DNA of 64,000 nucleotides from Flavobacterium piscisymbiosum (GTDB taxonomy: Bacteria; Bacteroidota; Bacteroidia; Flavobacteriales; Flavobacteriaceae), in contig NZ_JAJJMM010000001.1 in the NCBI RefSeq assembly GCF_020905295.1, forward strand, positions 4,402,001 through 4,466,000, written 5' to 3'. Made by a program: the position numbers and the translations under genes. Position 1 is the stretch's first letter. Each line of letters starts with the position of its first letter. Below are positions 36,786 to 44,954 of the stretch, piece by piece. The notes under the pieces are model-generated. The model saw only the letters and a list, made by a program, of their open reading frames with translations. It was not told the origin of the DNA and ran no database searches.

Positions 36786-37742
36786 TTATTTTACATTGGT
36801 AAACTTCACAATTGGCTTGTCGATCATTTTGTAAAATTTACCTTTAAATGAAAAGCGTTTTTCAATCTCAAAATTAAATTGTTTTTTTGATTTCGCCATT
36901 GCAGCTATTTCTTCGGGCGGATCTGCCTCAAATTCGTCATTCGCTTTCGCTGCCTTGCTAAACGTGCCATTTGTTTTTATAATAATATCTCTAAAATGTT
37001 TCTTACCGTTATCATTTACAACTTTATACGAGCTCGACCATTTTAAACTTGCCACATTGGTAAGTTGATAGTTGTTAACCTCCATAATAGGCTGATATTT
37101 ACCGTCAAGTCCGGCAATAAGATAAAGAGTTCCTTCAAAAGGTCCGCCGCCGCCGCCATTTACATGCAATAAGGTAAAAGCATATTGGTCTTCGCCAATT
37201 TCTACAAGCTTAGGTTTTGGAGCCTGAGCAAAAGCACCGAAAGCAGCAACTCCGGGCTGAAAAGATCTCATTTGCCAAACATTATCTTTTTTTGCAAATT
37301 TAGCAACACCTACAAGACCACCGGAAAATCTTCCTGTTTGCAGTCCGTCCTCATCATAATAGGAATGGTTAAAAAACAACAACCTGAATTCATTTCCCTT
37401 AGAGTCTTTATAAGCGATATTGTCAAGGATTCTCGTCGCAACACCTCTTTCATAAGGGAACATTTGGTCGCCTTCAACGCCATTAACATCAGTATAAGCA
37501 ACAGGTTTGCAGTTTTTGCACTTCCAGCTTAAAAAAGTATTGTTGTCAGAAAGGTTATAAAGTTTGCCGGGAAAAAGCTTTTGCAAAGCTTTTAATCCAT
37601 CAAAAGGATCCGCGAACTGCAACGTTCTTTTAGTATTTAAGATTGTATCATTAATATTTTTAAGTTGCACAATGTCTTGATCCTGAGCGGTACAAATAGT
37701 AGTAAATAACAAAAAAAGAATGCTAAAACGAATCAGGCGCAT
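36786..37742 (-). CDS. secreted protein of unknown function
   Basis: This 318-residue protein has a clear signal peptide (RFSILFLLFTTICTAQ). I recognise no catalytic motif. Features include a FLSWKCKNCKPVAYTDVNG segment with a CxxC pair, and a glycine-rich LLHVNGGGGGPFEGTLYLIAG. The C-terminus is Lys-rich (KSKKQFNFEIEKRF). It is convergent with the YeiH gene and divergent from the phospholipase-like gene. Periplasmic or surface location is likely; there is no T9SS C-terminal domain that I can see. Confidence 0.65.
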   Translation of the reverse strand: MRLIRFSILFLLFTTICTAQDQDIVQLKNINDTILNTKRTLQFADPFDGLKALQKLFPGKLYNLSDNNTFLSWKCKNCKPVAYTDVNGVEGDQMFPYERGVATRILDNIAYKDSKGNEFRLLFFNHSYYDEDGLQTGRFSGGLVGVAKFAKKDNVWQMRSFQPGVAAFGAFAQAPKPKLVEIGEDQYAFTLLHVNGGGGGPFEGTLYLIAGLDGKYQPIMEVNNYQLTNVASLKWSSSYKVVNDNGKKHFRDIIIKTNGTFSKAAKANDEFEADPPEEIAAMAKSKKQFNFEIEKRFSFKGKFYKMIDKPIVKFTNVK

Positions 37743-37867
37743 AGTTTAAGATTAAAATTTAGAATAAAAAACAAAACGAATTTACAAAGAAACTTTTAAT
37801 ATAAACTTATGTCAGTAGAATGGTTTAAAAATTAAAAGAAATTAAATTATCACAATAATTAGCACTA

Positions 37868-37901
37868 TTGTTTTAAATTATCTTTAAATGAGATAAATTT
37901 G
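37868..37901 (+). promoter_or_regulatory. promoter of the phospholipase C-like gene
   Basis: TTG at 37,868-37,870 and TAAATTTG at 37,894-37,901 are separated by 23 bp. They match the flavobacterial -33/-7 consensus and lie just before the start. Confidence 0.6.
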
Positions 37902-37920
37902 CATCCTCAAATAAAAACAA

Positions 37921-38919
37921 ATGAAAAACTTTAAAATGAAACCGTTGTTAATCGCAATATTTGCATCAGCAATTGGTTTTTTGACATTATCATGGGGAAT
38001 CGTTGGCCATGAGCGTATTAATAAAGCTGCAGTAATGGCCTTGCCACAGTCGCTACAGGTATTTTTTTACAATCATATCGATTTTATTACCCAGGAAGCT
38101 TCTGTGCCGGATATTCGAAAATATGCTTTAAACTATAAAGATGAGAATCCAAGGCATTATTTCGACATGGAAAATTTTGGAGCCGTAGACAGTATTCCGC
38201 AGACTTTAGAAGCTGCAAAGAAAAAATACGATGCTAAATTCCTGAATGATAATGGTATTTTACCTTGGTATATCGAAGATATGATGGTAAAATTAACCAA
38301 AGCTTTCAAAGATAAAAACAGAGCAGAAATCTTGTTTCTTGCTGCAGACTTAGGACATTATATAGGCGATGCGCACATGCCATTGCATACTTCTGCCAAT
38401 CATGACGGTCAATTAAGTGATCAAAAAGGAATTCATTCACTTTGGGAAAGTAGATTACCTGAATTGTTTGCTAAAAATTACAAATTAAACGTTCCTCAGG
38501 CTCAATATTATCAGGATGTTCATAAGGCAACCTGGGACATGATCAATGATACACATAGTTTAGCTCAACCGTTATTAGACATCGACAAAAAACTAAGAAC
38601 AGGTACTCCGGAAGGTCAGGTTTTTAAAATGGACGCTGAAGGAAAAGTGCTAAAAAGCAAATATAACACAGCTGTTTTCTCTGATGAATATGCTAAAAAA
38701 TTACACGAACAATTAAACGGAATGGTAGAAAGCCAAATGAGAAAAGCCATTACTGCTACAGCAAGTTTTTGGTATACTGCATGGGTAAATGCCGGAAAAC
38801 CTGATTTAAGTGATTTAGATGCGCCATCGGTTACACAAAGAAACTACCAATTTTTAAGAGACGATTTAAAGTTATTCCAACAAGGAAACTTATTCGGAAT
38901 GAAAAATCAAAACGACTAA
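37921..38919 (+). CDS. zinc-dependent phospholipase C / S1-P1 nuclease-like protein
   Basis: This 332-residue secreted protein has a hydrophobic signal (PLLIAIFASAIGFLTLS). Mature sequence starts near the Trp of WGIVGHERINKAAV, the trinuclear-zinc N-terminal motif. Further ligands are in VPDIRKYAL, HYFDMENF, AADLGHYIGDAHMPLH and GIHSLWESRLPEL. This set is shared by zinc-dependent phospholipase C and S1/P1 nucleases, so the substrate (phospholipid or nucleic acid) is not settled. It is extracytoplasmic. A strong terminator follows. Confidence 0.8.
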   Translation: MKNFKMKPLLIAIFASAIGFLTLSWGIVGHERINKAAVMALPQSLQVFFYNHIDFITQEASVPDIRKYALNYKDENPRHYFDMENFGAVDSIPQTLEAAKKKYDAKFLNDNGILPWYIEDMMVKLTKAFKDKNRAEILFLAADLGHYIGDAHMPLHTSANHDGQLSDQKGIHSLWESRLPELFAKNYKLNVPQAQYYQDVHKATWDMINDTHSLAQPLLDIDKKLRTGTPEGQVFKMDAEGKVLKSKYNTAVFSDEYAKKLHEQLNGMVESQMRKAITATASFWYTAWVNAGKPDLSDLDAPSVTQRNYQFLRDDLKLFQQGNLFGMKNQND

Positions 38920-38948
38920 GACAGTTTTCAGTCTCAGTTTTCAGATCA

Positions 38949-38983
38949 AAAGCCTCAGATTCATTTGAATTTGAGGCTTTTTT
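38949..38983 (+). terminator. terminator after the phospholipase C-like gene
   Basis: AAAGCCTCAGATT and AATTTGAGGCTTT form a stem with one mismatch, followed by a T run. Confidence 0.82.
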
Positions 38984-39014
38984 AATGTTTTATATAAGCA
39001 AAGTTGAAGTTTTA

Positions 39015-39116
39015 GGAGCTATTTCCTGCTATACGCTTGTATCTTTTATTTTTTTCTAAAGAAAAAAAATAAAAGGATACCGCTTCTATCAGGGCTATGG
39101 CACTCGTTTTCATAAG
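39015..39116 (+). repeat. dispersed hairpin element, copy A2
   Basis: GGAGCTATTTCCTGCTATAC, an AT-rich palindromic core, and CTTCTATCAGGGCTATGGCA plus TTTTCATAAG. Nearly identical to copy A1 and again between convergent genes. Confidence 0.8.
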
Positions 39117-39270
39117 ATATTTAATTTTAAACCAAGAGATAAAAACAGGCATTATAAAAAAATAAAACCAGCGTAAATCAGTTAAATCCGTATCATCCGC
39201 GTGCCATCACCAATTTTGGAATTTACTCGAGGCTTTTAGAATTTAAATTTTGGAATTTTTTAAGTTCAAT

Positions 39271-41361
39271 TTACTTTTGATATTTCTTACTTTTCAACAT
39301 ATCCGAAGCTGTCTGGTAAAAAGAAATCGTTTCATTTACCAAATCAGTTCTTTCCTTTTTCATGCATTTTTCACTATACTCAATTTGATATTCAGGTGCG
39401 ATTCCTGGTTTTGAGTTCACTTGCAAATCAAATTGTTTCACTTGCTGTTTAGGCGATAAAATCGTTAGAACATTATCTTTTATCAATCCCAGATCCTGAT
39501 AAGTCGCAATAAAAGCGCGTGGTTTGTAATCCGGTTTCAAAACGTCCTGACCAAAAAACTTACTTTCATAACTAAAATGCAATAAACCAAAAAGCGTTGG
39601 CATAAGATCAATTTGCGACATCAGCTTATTACATTTTTCAGGTTGAGCTGTTGGGTCATAAATAAAAGCCGGAATTCTGTACTTGTCTAACGGAAGTTGT
39701 GTTTTACCTGCGCTCGACGCGCAATGATCTGCAACAATAACAAAAACAGTATTCTTAAACCAAGGTTGTTTGCTCGCCATTGCAAAGAATTTTTTTAGCG
39801 AATAATCAGTATATTTTACACCGCCATCACGTGATTTTATATCTCCCGGAATATCAATTTTATTATTTGGGTAGGTAAAAGGCCTGTGATTGCTCACTGT
39901 CATAATATGATTAAAGAAAGGTTTGTTTTCCTTCGCTTCGGCATTCATTACCTTAATTGCTTTGTTGTACATGTCCTCATCACAAACTCCCCAAACATTC
40001 TCGAAAGTAACTTCTTCAGGAGAAAAACTAGATTTGTCTACAATCTCATAACCATTTCCGGAATAGAAATCCTGCATGTTATCAAAAAAAGCATCTCCGC
40101 CATACATGAATTTTACATTGTAATTGCGTTTTTTGAAAATAGCTCCAGTCGAAAATTTGTTTTTATTGTCTTCTCTTTTCAAAACACTTTCGCCGGCAGT
40201 TGGAGGCAAACAAAGTGTAACTGCTTCAAGCCCGCGAACGGTTCTGTTTCCGGCAGCATAAAGATTGGTAAATTGCAAACTTTTTTGAGCCAAACTATCC
40301 AGAAAAGGTGTTATATTTTGTTGATTCCCATAAGCTTTCATGTATTCAGCACTTAAACTTTCTATTGTAATCAATACCACATTTTTATGATTTTCAATAG
40401 AATCGCTTGTTATAGAACGAGTGGTGTTTTCGCCTGAGATAGCCGGATATTGTTGTTTTAGTAAAGTATAAGCTTCTTTATTTGATAGCGTTTTATAAAA
40501 TTTGAAGTAATCTAATTTGTTATTTTCAAAAGCCAAATAAAATTTATACAATCCGTTAGCTTGTAATTCATTAACAAAAACATTTCTGGAATTTTCTGTT
40601 TTTGCTAAGGACGGAATAGCAATTAGTGAGATTAAAAATAGACCAATATAAAGCACGGAAATTTTCAATTTCTCAACTAAAGAAGGAATAGCATCAATAT
40701 AATTTCTGGATCTTTTTAAAATAAAATAAGTAATAATCGCCGTTACCAGAAACAAAACAGAAAATATAGGAATCACAGGATAAGATTGCATAATATTACC
40801 GATAACTTCATTGGTGTAAATCAGATAATTAACAGCAATGAAATTGTATTTTACCCCAAACTCATTCCAGAAGAAGTATTCGCTTATTCCGTTTTGCAGG
40901 ATTAGTAAAACATATAGGAAAATGACAAAAGCAAATAACCAATACCTGATTTTGTCCCTTAGTTCTGGAAGAAAAAGCAGCAAAGCAAAAAGCCCCGTTT
41001 TAATTCCGATAAAAATTAAAATAATTCTTGGCAAAGCACCTCCGTATTCATCAAAAATACTTTTTCCTGATGCGACATAAAGAAACAGCGCAACAAAAAT
41101 ACCCAGAATAATATAGCCTGATGGTTTGTTGTATTTAGCATTAGAAATAAAAATCAAATACAGCCATAAAAAAACACTTGCCACTATAAAAGTGAATATA
41201 TCTGAAATAAATCCTAAACAAAAGATTTTCAGGCTCTCAAGAATCGTAAAAGAACTTTGTGTTATTGGATGAAATAATAAGATGATTCTTAATATAAAAC
41301 TGATGATACAATAAAATAACGCTAGATTGTAAAAAGGAGAAAGCTTCTTATAAAAAGTCAT
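39271..41361 (-). CDS. LTA synthase-family sulfatase-fold membrane enzyme
   Basis: This 696-residue protein has about five N-terminal membrane helices (first ~260 residues) and a sulfatase-like periplasmic domain. The nucleophile region is GNRTVRGLEAVTLCLPP, with the Thr in the LtaS position. Metal ligands are expected in VVLITIESLSAEYM and FVIVADHCASSAGK. Gram-negatives lack lipoteichoic acid, so the likely reaction is transfer of a phosphoglycerol or phosphoethanolamine head group onto a periplasmic or outer-membrane acceptor; the acceptor is unknown. A CAAAATTA at 41,377-41,384 (TAATTTTG on this strand) could be its -7 element. Divergent from the two-component genes. Confidence 0.85.
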   Translation of the reverse strand: MTFYKKLSPFYNLALFYCIISFILRIILLFHPITQSSFTILESLKIFCLGFISDIFTFIVASVFLWLYLIFISNAKYNKPSGYIILGIFVALFLYVASGKSIFDEYGGALPRIILIFIGIKTGLFALLLFLPELRDKIRYWLFAFVIFLYVLLILQNGISEYFFWNEFGVKYNFIAVNYLIYTNEVIGNIMQSYPVIPIFSVLFLVTAIITYFILKRSRNYIDAIPSLVEKLKISVLYIGLFLISLIAIPSLAKTENSRNVFVNELQANGLYKFYLAFENNKLDYFKFYKTLSNKEAYTLLKQQYPAISGENTTRSITSDSIENHKNVVLITIESLSAEYMKAYGNQQNITPFLDSLAQKSLQFTNLYAAGNRTVRGLEAVTLCLPPTAGESVLKREDNKNKFSTGAIFKKRNYNVKFMYGGDAFFDNMQDFYSGNGYEIVDKSSFSPEEVTFENVWGVCDEDMYNKAIKVMNAEAKENKPFFNHIMTVSNHRPFTYPNNKIDIPGDIKSRDGGVKYTDYSLKKFFAMASKQPWFKNTVFVIVADHCASSAGKTQLPLDKYRIPAFIYDPTAQPEKCNKLMSQIDLMPTLFGLLHFSYESKFFGQDVLKPDYKPRAFIATYQDLGLIKDNVLTILSPKQQVKQFDLQVNSKPGIAPEYQIEYSEKCMKKERTDLVNETISFYQTASDMLKSKKYQK

Positions 41362-41511
41362 GTGATAATTTTTTTACAAAATTAATTCTCATTCATTAGT
41401 TCCAGATGAAGTTATGCTTTAACCTTGCTTAGTGTTAACTTAATGTTTTCTTAAGATGATGTTTTTTAGGTATTCTCATGATTTTAAGCATTTTCAGAAT
41501 TTTAAAATATT

Positions 41512-41519
41512 TATCTTTG
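41512..41519 (+). promoter_or_regulatory. -7 promoter element upstream of the two-component operon
   Basis: TATCTTTG matches TAnnTTTG, 44 bp before the response regulator start. No -33 TTG at the right distance. Confidence 0.4.
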
Positions 41520-41563
41520 ACTAATTCAAAAAAGAAATCTTAAATAAAAAAGATAAAAAATCC

Positions 41564-42229
41564 ATGCATATTCTAATAGTTGAAGATGAGTTAGGTATTG
41601 TTCAGTTTTTGCAACAAGGTTTGCAGGAAGAAGGATATCAGGTTACCACCGCAAATGATGGTTCAAAAGGTTTTGAGTTGATTCAGAATCAGAAATTCGA
41701 TTTAATTTTACTCGATTGGATGCTGCCCAAGATCAACGGATTAGACTTATGTAAAGCCATTAGAGTTAAAGATCAAACGACTCCAATTATTTTTTTAACG
41801 GCAAAAGATACAGTTCAGGAAACAATAGAAGGTCTAAAGGCTGGAGCAAATGATTATATCAAAAAGCCTTTTAGTTTTGAAGAATTAGTAGAGAGAATAA
41901 AGATTCATTTTAGAAATCAAAAACGCTCAGAAATTCTGACTTTAGGAACCATAAAAGTCGATTTATCGAAACATATTGTATTAAAGAACGATGAAGAAGT
42001 GTCTCTTACACAACGCGAATTTGAATTGCTGACTTATTTAATACAAAATAAAGGAAAAGTTTGTACCCGAAATCAGATTTTAAAAGATGTTTGGGAGATT
42101 AATTTTGAATACGATACCGGCGTAATTGATGTTTTTATGAATGCCATTCGCAAAAAACTCAACTTAAAAATTGAAGAAGATTATATAAAAACAATTCGCG
42201 GCATTGGTTATATCGCTAACGATCTATAA
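41564..42229 (+). CDS. OmpR-family response regulator
   Basis: This 221-residue protein has a receiver domain with acidic pocket VEDE (7-9), phospho-acceptor Asp51 in LILLDWMLPK, and Lys in YIKKPFSFEEL. The winged-helix DNA-binding domain (about 125-220) includes LTQREFELLTYLIQNKGKVCTRNQIL and IRGIGYI. CusR/PhoB-like. The histidine kinase starts at the next base after its stop, so they form one operon and a cognate pair. Confidence 0.95.
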   Translation: MHILIVEDELGIVQFLQQGLQEEGYQVTTANDGSKGFELIQNQKFDLILLDWMLPKINGLDLCKAIRVKDQTTPIIFLTAKDTVQETIEGLKAGANDYIKKPFSFEELVERIKIHFRNQKRSEILTLGTIKVDLSKHIVLKNDEEVSLTQREFELLTYLIQNKGKVCTRNQILKDVWEINFEYDTGVIDVFMNAIRKKLNLKIEEDYIKTIRGIGYIANDL

Positions 42230-43630
42230 ATGATACAACTTTCTTTTAAAAATAGAATTGCATTAAACTACATTATCACAACCGGTTTACTTATTGTTGC
42301 TGTTTTTTCGGTTATTTATTCGATAGTAAAACACACAGTTTACAGTCATATTGATGAGAAAATTAAGGTTGAAATTCAGAATCATCTCGATGAAATCAAA
42401 GAAGTAAACGGGAAAGTGATCCTTATAGATGAAGAGGAATGGAAAGAACGCGAACATAATACGGTAGATGTAAATCCTGTTTTTGTGGAGTTTTTAGATG
42501 TAAATAAAAAAATCACGGATAAAGCGCCAAATCTTAAAACACAAATACTTGAATTTAATGATTCAGTACAGGATTTTGAATTGTTTGATGCTAAAATGGG
42601 CGATCATGCTATCAGGCAAATTCAGGTTCCGCTTCATATTAGAGATAAAAAAATAGGATATGTGATCGTGGCCATGTCACTTGCTGATTCTAAATTGGTA
42701 TTAAATAATTTATTCGATATCATGTGCTTGTCCTTTTTAGGGATTTTGGTATTGTTATTTTTCATTGCCCGTTTTTTTGCCGGACGAAGTATAAAACCAA
42801 TAAATGCCATAATTAATACTTCGAAAATTATTACCAAAGACAATCTGAAAACCCGTATTACATTGCCCAAAACCCGTGACGAATTATATACGCTTTCTAA
42901 AACCATAAATAATTTATTAAACCGTATTGAAGATGCAATCGAACGTGAAAAACAATTCACATCTGACGCTTCACACGAATTAAGAACGCCTTTAACAGTT
43001 ATTAAAGGAACTCTGGAAGTTTTAATTCGTAAACCTCGTGATAATAAGGAATATGAAGAAAAAATAAATTATTGTATTAAAGAGGTGGATCATCTCAATA
43101 TGTTAGTCGATCAGCTTTTATTAATGGCTAGATTTGAGAATCAAAAGAAGAATATAAATACGGAATCTGTTTATTTGAATGCCTTGATTCTGGATGTTTT
43201 AACACTAAATTCAGAGAAGATAAACAGTCGGAATATTAATGTCAAATTGAATGCTCAGGAAGATTATTATATCGAGTCAGATAACTTTTTGGTAATTACA
43301 ATTCTAAGAAATATTATTTCGAATGCTATTAAATACACTAATGAAAATGGCGAGGTGATGATTTTGCTTTCTAAACAAAATGATAAAATAATATGTAAAA
43401 TTTCAGATACTGGAATTGGGATTGCTAAAGAAGATTTAGAGGCTATTTTTAATCCTTTCTTTAGATCCAATTCAACAGATCATCCTGAAATTAAAGGAAC
43501 TGGTTTAGGATTGTCGATTGTAAAAAGAATTACAGAATTGCTTCATATTAAATTTAAAATTGAAAGCGAAATAGAAGTAGGAACGACTGTGACGTTGAGT
43601 TTTAATGAGAATATGAAATCGTTATCGTAA
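42230..43630 (+). CDS. sensor histidine kinase
   Basis: This 466-residue membrane kinase has TM1 at about 13-35, a periplasmic sensor loop (about 36-160) and TM2 at about 165-185. HAMP follows, then a HisKA domain with FTSDASHELRTPL (His near 248). The HATPase has N box ILRNIISNAIKYT, G1 ISDTGIGIAKEDL and G2 GTGLGLSIVKRI. CusS-like layout. The signal is not evident from sequence. It is the second gene of a two-gene operon with the response regulator. The neighbouring divergent LTA-synthase-like gene could be a target, but this is only proximity. Confidence 0.94.
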   Translation: MIQLSFKNRIALNYIITTGLLIVAVFSVIYSIVKHTVYSHIDEKIKVEIQNHLDEIKEVNGKVILIDEEEWKEREHNTVDVNPVFVEFLDVNKKITDKAPNLKTQILEFNDSVQDFELFDAKMGDHAIRQIQVPLHIRDKKIGYVIVAMSLADSKLVLNNLFDIMCLSFLGILVLLFFIARFFAGRSIKPINAIINTSKIITKDNLKTRITLPKTRDELYTLSKTINNLLNRIEDAIEREKQFTSDASHELRTPLTVIKGTLEVLIRKPRDNKEYEEKINYCIKEVDHLNMLVDQLLLMARFENQKKNINTESVYLNALILDVLTLNSEKINSRNINVKLNAQEDYYIESDNFLVITILRNIISNAIKYTNENGEVMILLSKQNDKIICKISDTGIGIAKEDLEAIFNPFFRSNSTDHPEIKGTGLGLSIVKRITELLHIKFKIESEIEVGTTVTLSFNENMKSLS

Positions 43631-43703
43631 ATTTAAAAAATCTAATAAAACAAGGTCTCGGACTTTTTTTTAACAATAAACTATCGTTAAGTTAAATTAA
43701 AAA

Positions 43704-43735
43704 TTGCTTTTTTATGAAATTAACTAGTATATTTG
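43704..43735 (+). promoter_or_regulatory. promoter of the histidine operon
   Basis: TTG (43,704-43,706) and TATATTTG (43,728-43,735) are 21 bp apart, a good match to the flavobacterial consensus. They sit about 34 bp before the His-rich leader peptide. Confidence 0.7.
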
Positions 43736-43769
43736 CAACCGAATCAAAGAATAAAACACAACACAAATC

Positions 43770-43829
43770 ATGATTTCAATTCAATTACATCATCATCATT
43801 TTCATTATTGCTCTCAGGCGATGTGTTAA
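43770..43829 (+). CDS. hisL: histidine operon leader peptide
   Basis: A 19-codon frame encodes MISIQLHHHHFHYCSQAMC, then TAA. It holds five His codons (all CAT), four of them consecutive. It lies between the his promoter and an intrinsic terminator, upstream of hisG. This is the classic arrangement for ribosome-mediated attenuation: a ribosome stalling at the His codons when histidyl-tRNA is scarce would prevent terminator formation. I could not identify a convincing antiterminator pairing by eye. The start lacks a Shine-Dalgarno sequence, as is normal here. Confidence 0.85.
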   Translation: MISIQLHHHHFHYCSQAMC

Positions 43830-43856
43830 TGGTATGCATGTAAATCATCATATTTT

Positions 43857-43890
43857 AAAACCCGTTTGAGTACATCAAACGGGTTTTTTT
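43857..43890 (+). terminator. attenuator terminator of the histidine operon
   Basis: AAAACCCGTTTGA and TCAAACGGGTTTT form a perfect stem around GTACA, followed by a T run, 27 bp after the leader stop and 49 bp before hisG. Confidence 0.88.
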
Positions 43891-43938
43891 ATACCAATTC
43901 TTTGTACTCAAACTATTAATCCAACAAAAACTAAAAAA

Positions 43939-44796
43939 ATGAGTACGTTAAAAATTGCAATTCAAAAATCAGGTCGTTTAAACGAAGACAGCATTCAAAT
44001 CTTAAAAGATTGCGGTATTTCGATTAACAACGGAAACGATCAGTTAAAAGCTGAAGCTTCAAATTTTCCTCTAGAAGTTTTGTATCTGAGAAATTCAGAT
44101 ATTCCTCAATATTTAATTGATGGAGTGGTAGATCTTGCGATCGTTGGTGATAATCTTTTGGTAGAAAAAGGAAAGCATATAGAAGTGATTCAAAAGCTTG
44201 GATTTTCAAAATGCAAGGTTTCTGTAGCCGTTCCTAAAACCTTCGAATACAATTCGATTCAGGATTTAGCAGGTTTGCGTATTGCGACTTCTTACCCAAA
44301 TACAGTAAATGAATATTTTAGCTCTTTCGGGCTATCTGTCGATATTCACCAAATTTCAGGTTCTGTAGAAATCGCCCCAAATATTGGCCTTGCTGATGCT
44401 ATTGTAGATATCGTTTCCAGCGGCAGCACTTTATTCAAAAACAATTTAAGAGAAGTAGAAGTAATCCTGAAAAGCGAAGCTGTTTTAGCCGTTTCTCCAA
44501 AAGTTTCTCCTGAAATTCAGAAACACATCGATACTCTAAAATTCAGAATACAATCTGTTCTAAGAGCCAGAAATTCAAAATACATTTTAATGAATGTGCC
44601 AAACGATAAAATCGACGAAATTGGAAAAATCTTACCTGTTTTAAGAAGTTTAACCGTTTTGCCATTGGCACAGGAAGGGTGGAGCAGCGTTCACTCGGTA
44701 ATAGACAAAGACACTTTCTGGGACGTAATCGATAAACTAAAAGAAGCCGGAGCCGAAGGAATTTTAGTTTGCCCAATTGAGAAAATGGTACTTTAA
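43939..44796 (+). CDS. hisG: ATP phosphoribosyltransferase (long form)
   Basis: This 285-residue enzyme catalyses the first step of histidine synthesis, joining PRPP and ATP. The opening KIAIQKSGRLNEDSIQIL and DGVVDLAIVGDNLLVEKG are family marks. DIVSSGSTLFKNNL is the PRPP-binding loop. The C-terminal regulatory domain (about 212-285, ending EGILVCPIEKMVL) identifies the long, His-feedback-inhibited form that needs no HisZ. First gene of the operon. Confidence 0.97.
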   Translation: MSTLKIAIQKSGRLNEDSIQILKDCGISINNGNDQLKAEASNFPLEVLYLRNSDIPQYLIDGVVDLAIVGDNLLVEKGKHIEVIQKLGFSKCKVSVAVPKTFEYNSIQDLAGLRIATSYPNTVNEYFSSFGLSVDIHQISGSVEIAPNIGLADAIVDIVSSGSTLFKNNLREVEVILKSEAVLAVSPKVSPEIQKHIDTLKFRIQSVLRARNSKYILMNVPNDKIDEIGKILPVLRSLTVLPLAQEGWSSVHSVIDKDTFWDVIDKLKEAGAEGILVCPIEKMVL

Positions 44797-44954
44797 AAGA
44801 AATTCCAATATAAAAATTCCAAATTCCAAAAGAGTCAAAATTTCAATGTAAAAAATCCAAATTCCAAACTTCAACAACAGCTTTGCGAACTTAGCGTTTT
44901 TAAAGACAAAGAATAGTAAAAAAACCTTGCGCCTTTGCGGTAAAATTATACAGC
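44797..44954. repeat. hisG-hisD gap with AATTCCAAATTCC and TTTGCG words
   Basis: The gap contains repeated AAATTCCAA words and the GCTTTGCGAAC / GCGCCTTTGCGG words that recur in other gaps at 8,772-8,825, 46,287-46,316 and 51,020-51,071. No coding potential. Confidence 0.5.

Larger units (their letters stand above)
38920..39270. other. convergent intergenic region
   Basis: This holds AGTTTTCAGTCTCAGTTTTC words, the terminator at 38,949-38,983, hairpin element A2, and near 39,170-39,206 a GCGTAAATCAGTTAAATCCG..CCGCGTGCC word that recurs at 2,530-2,575 and 52,708-52,757. No gene is seen. Confidence 0.6.

Noticed and set aside
39886..40356. 156-codon open frame on the plus strand
   Set aside because: It lies wholly antisense inside the LTA-synthase-like gene, whose own frame has clear domain motifs; the antisense product has none.
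43788..43805. CAT repeat as a simple tandem repeat
   Set aside because: The CAT run is in frame within a leader peptide, between a promoter and an attenuator, so it is better explained as His codons than as a microsatellite.
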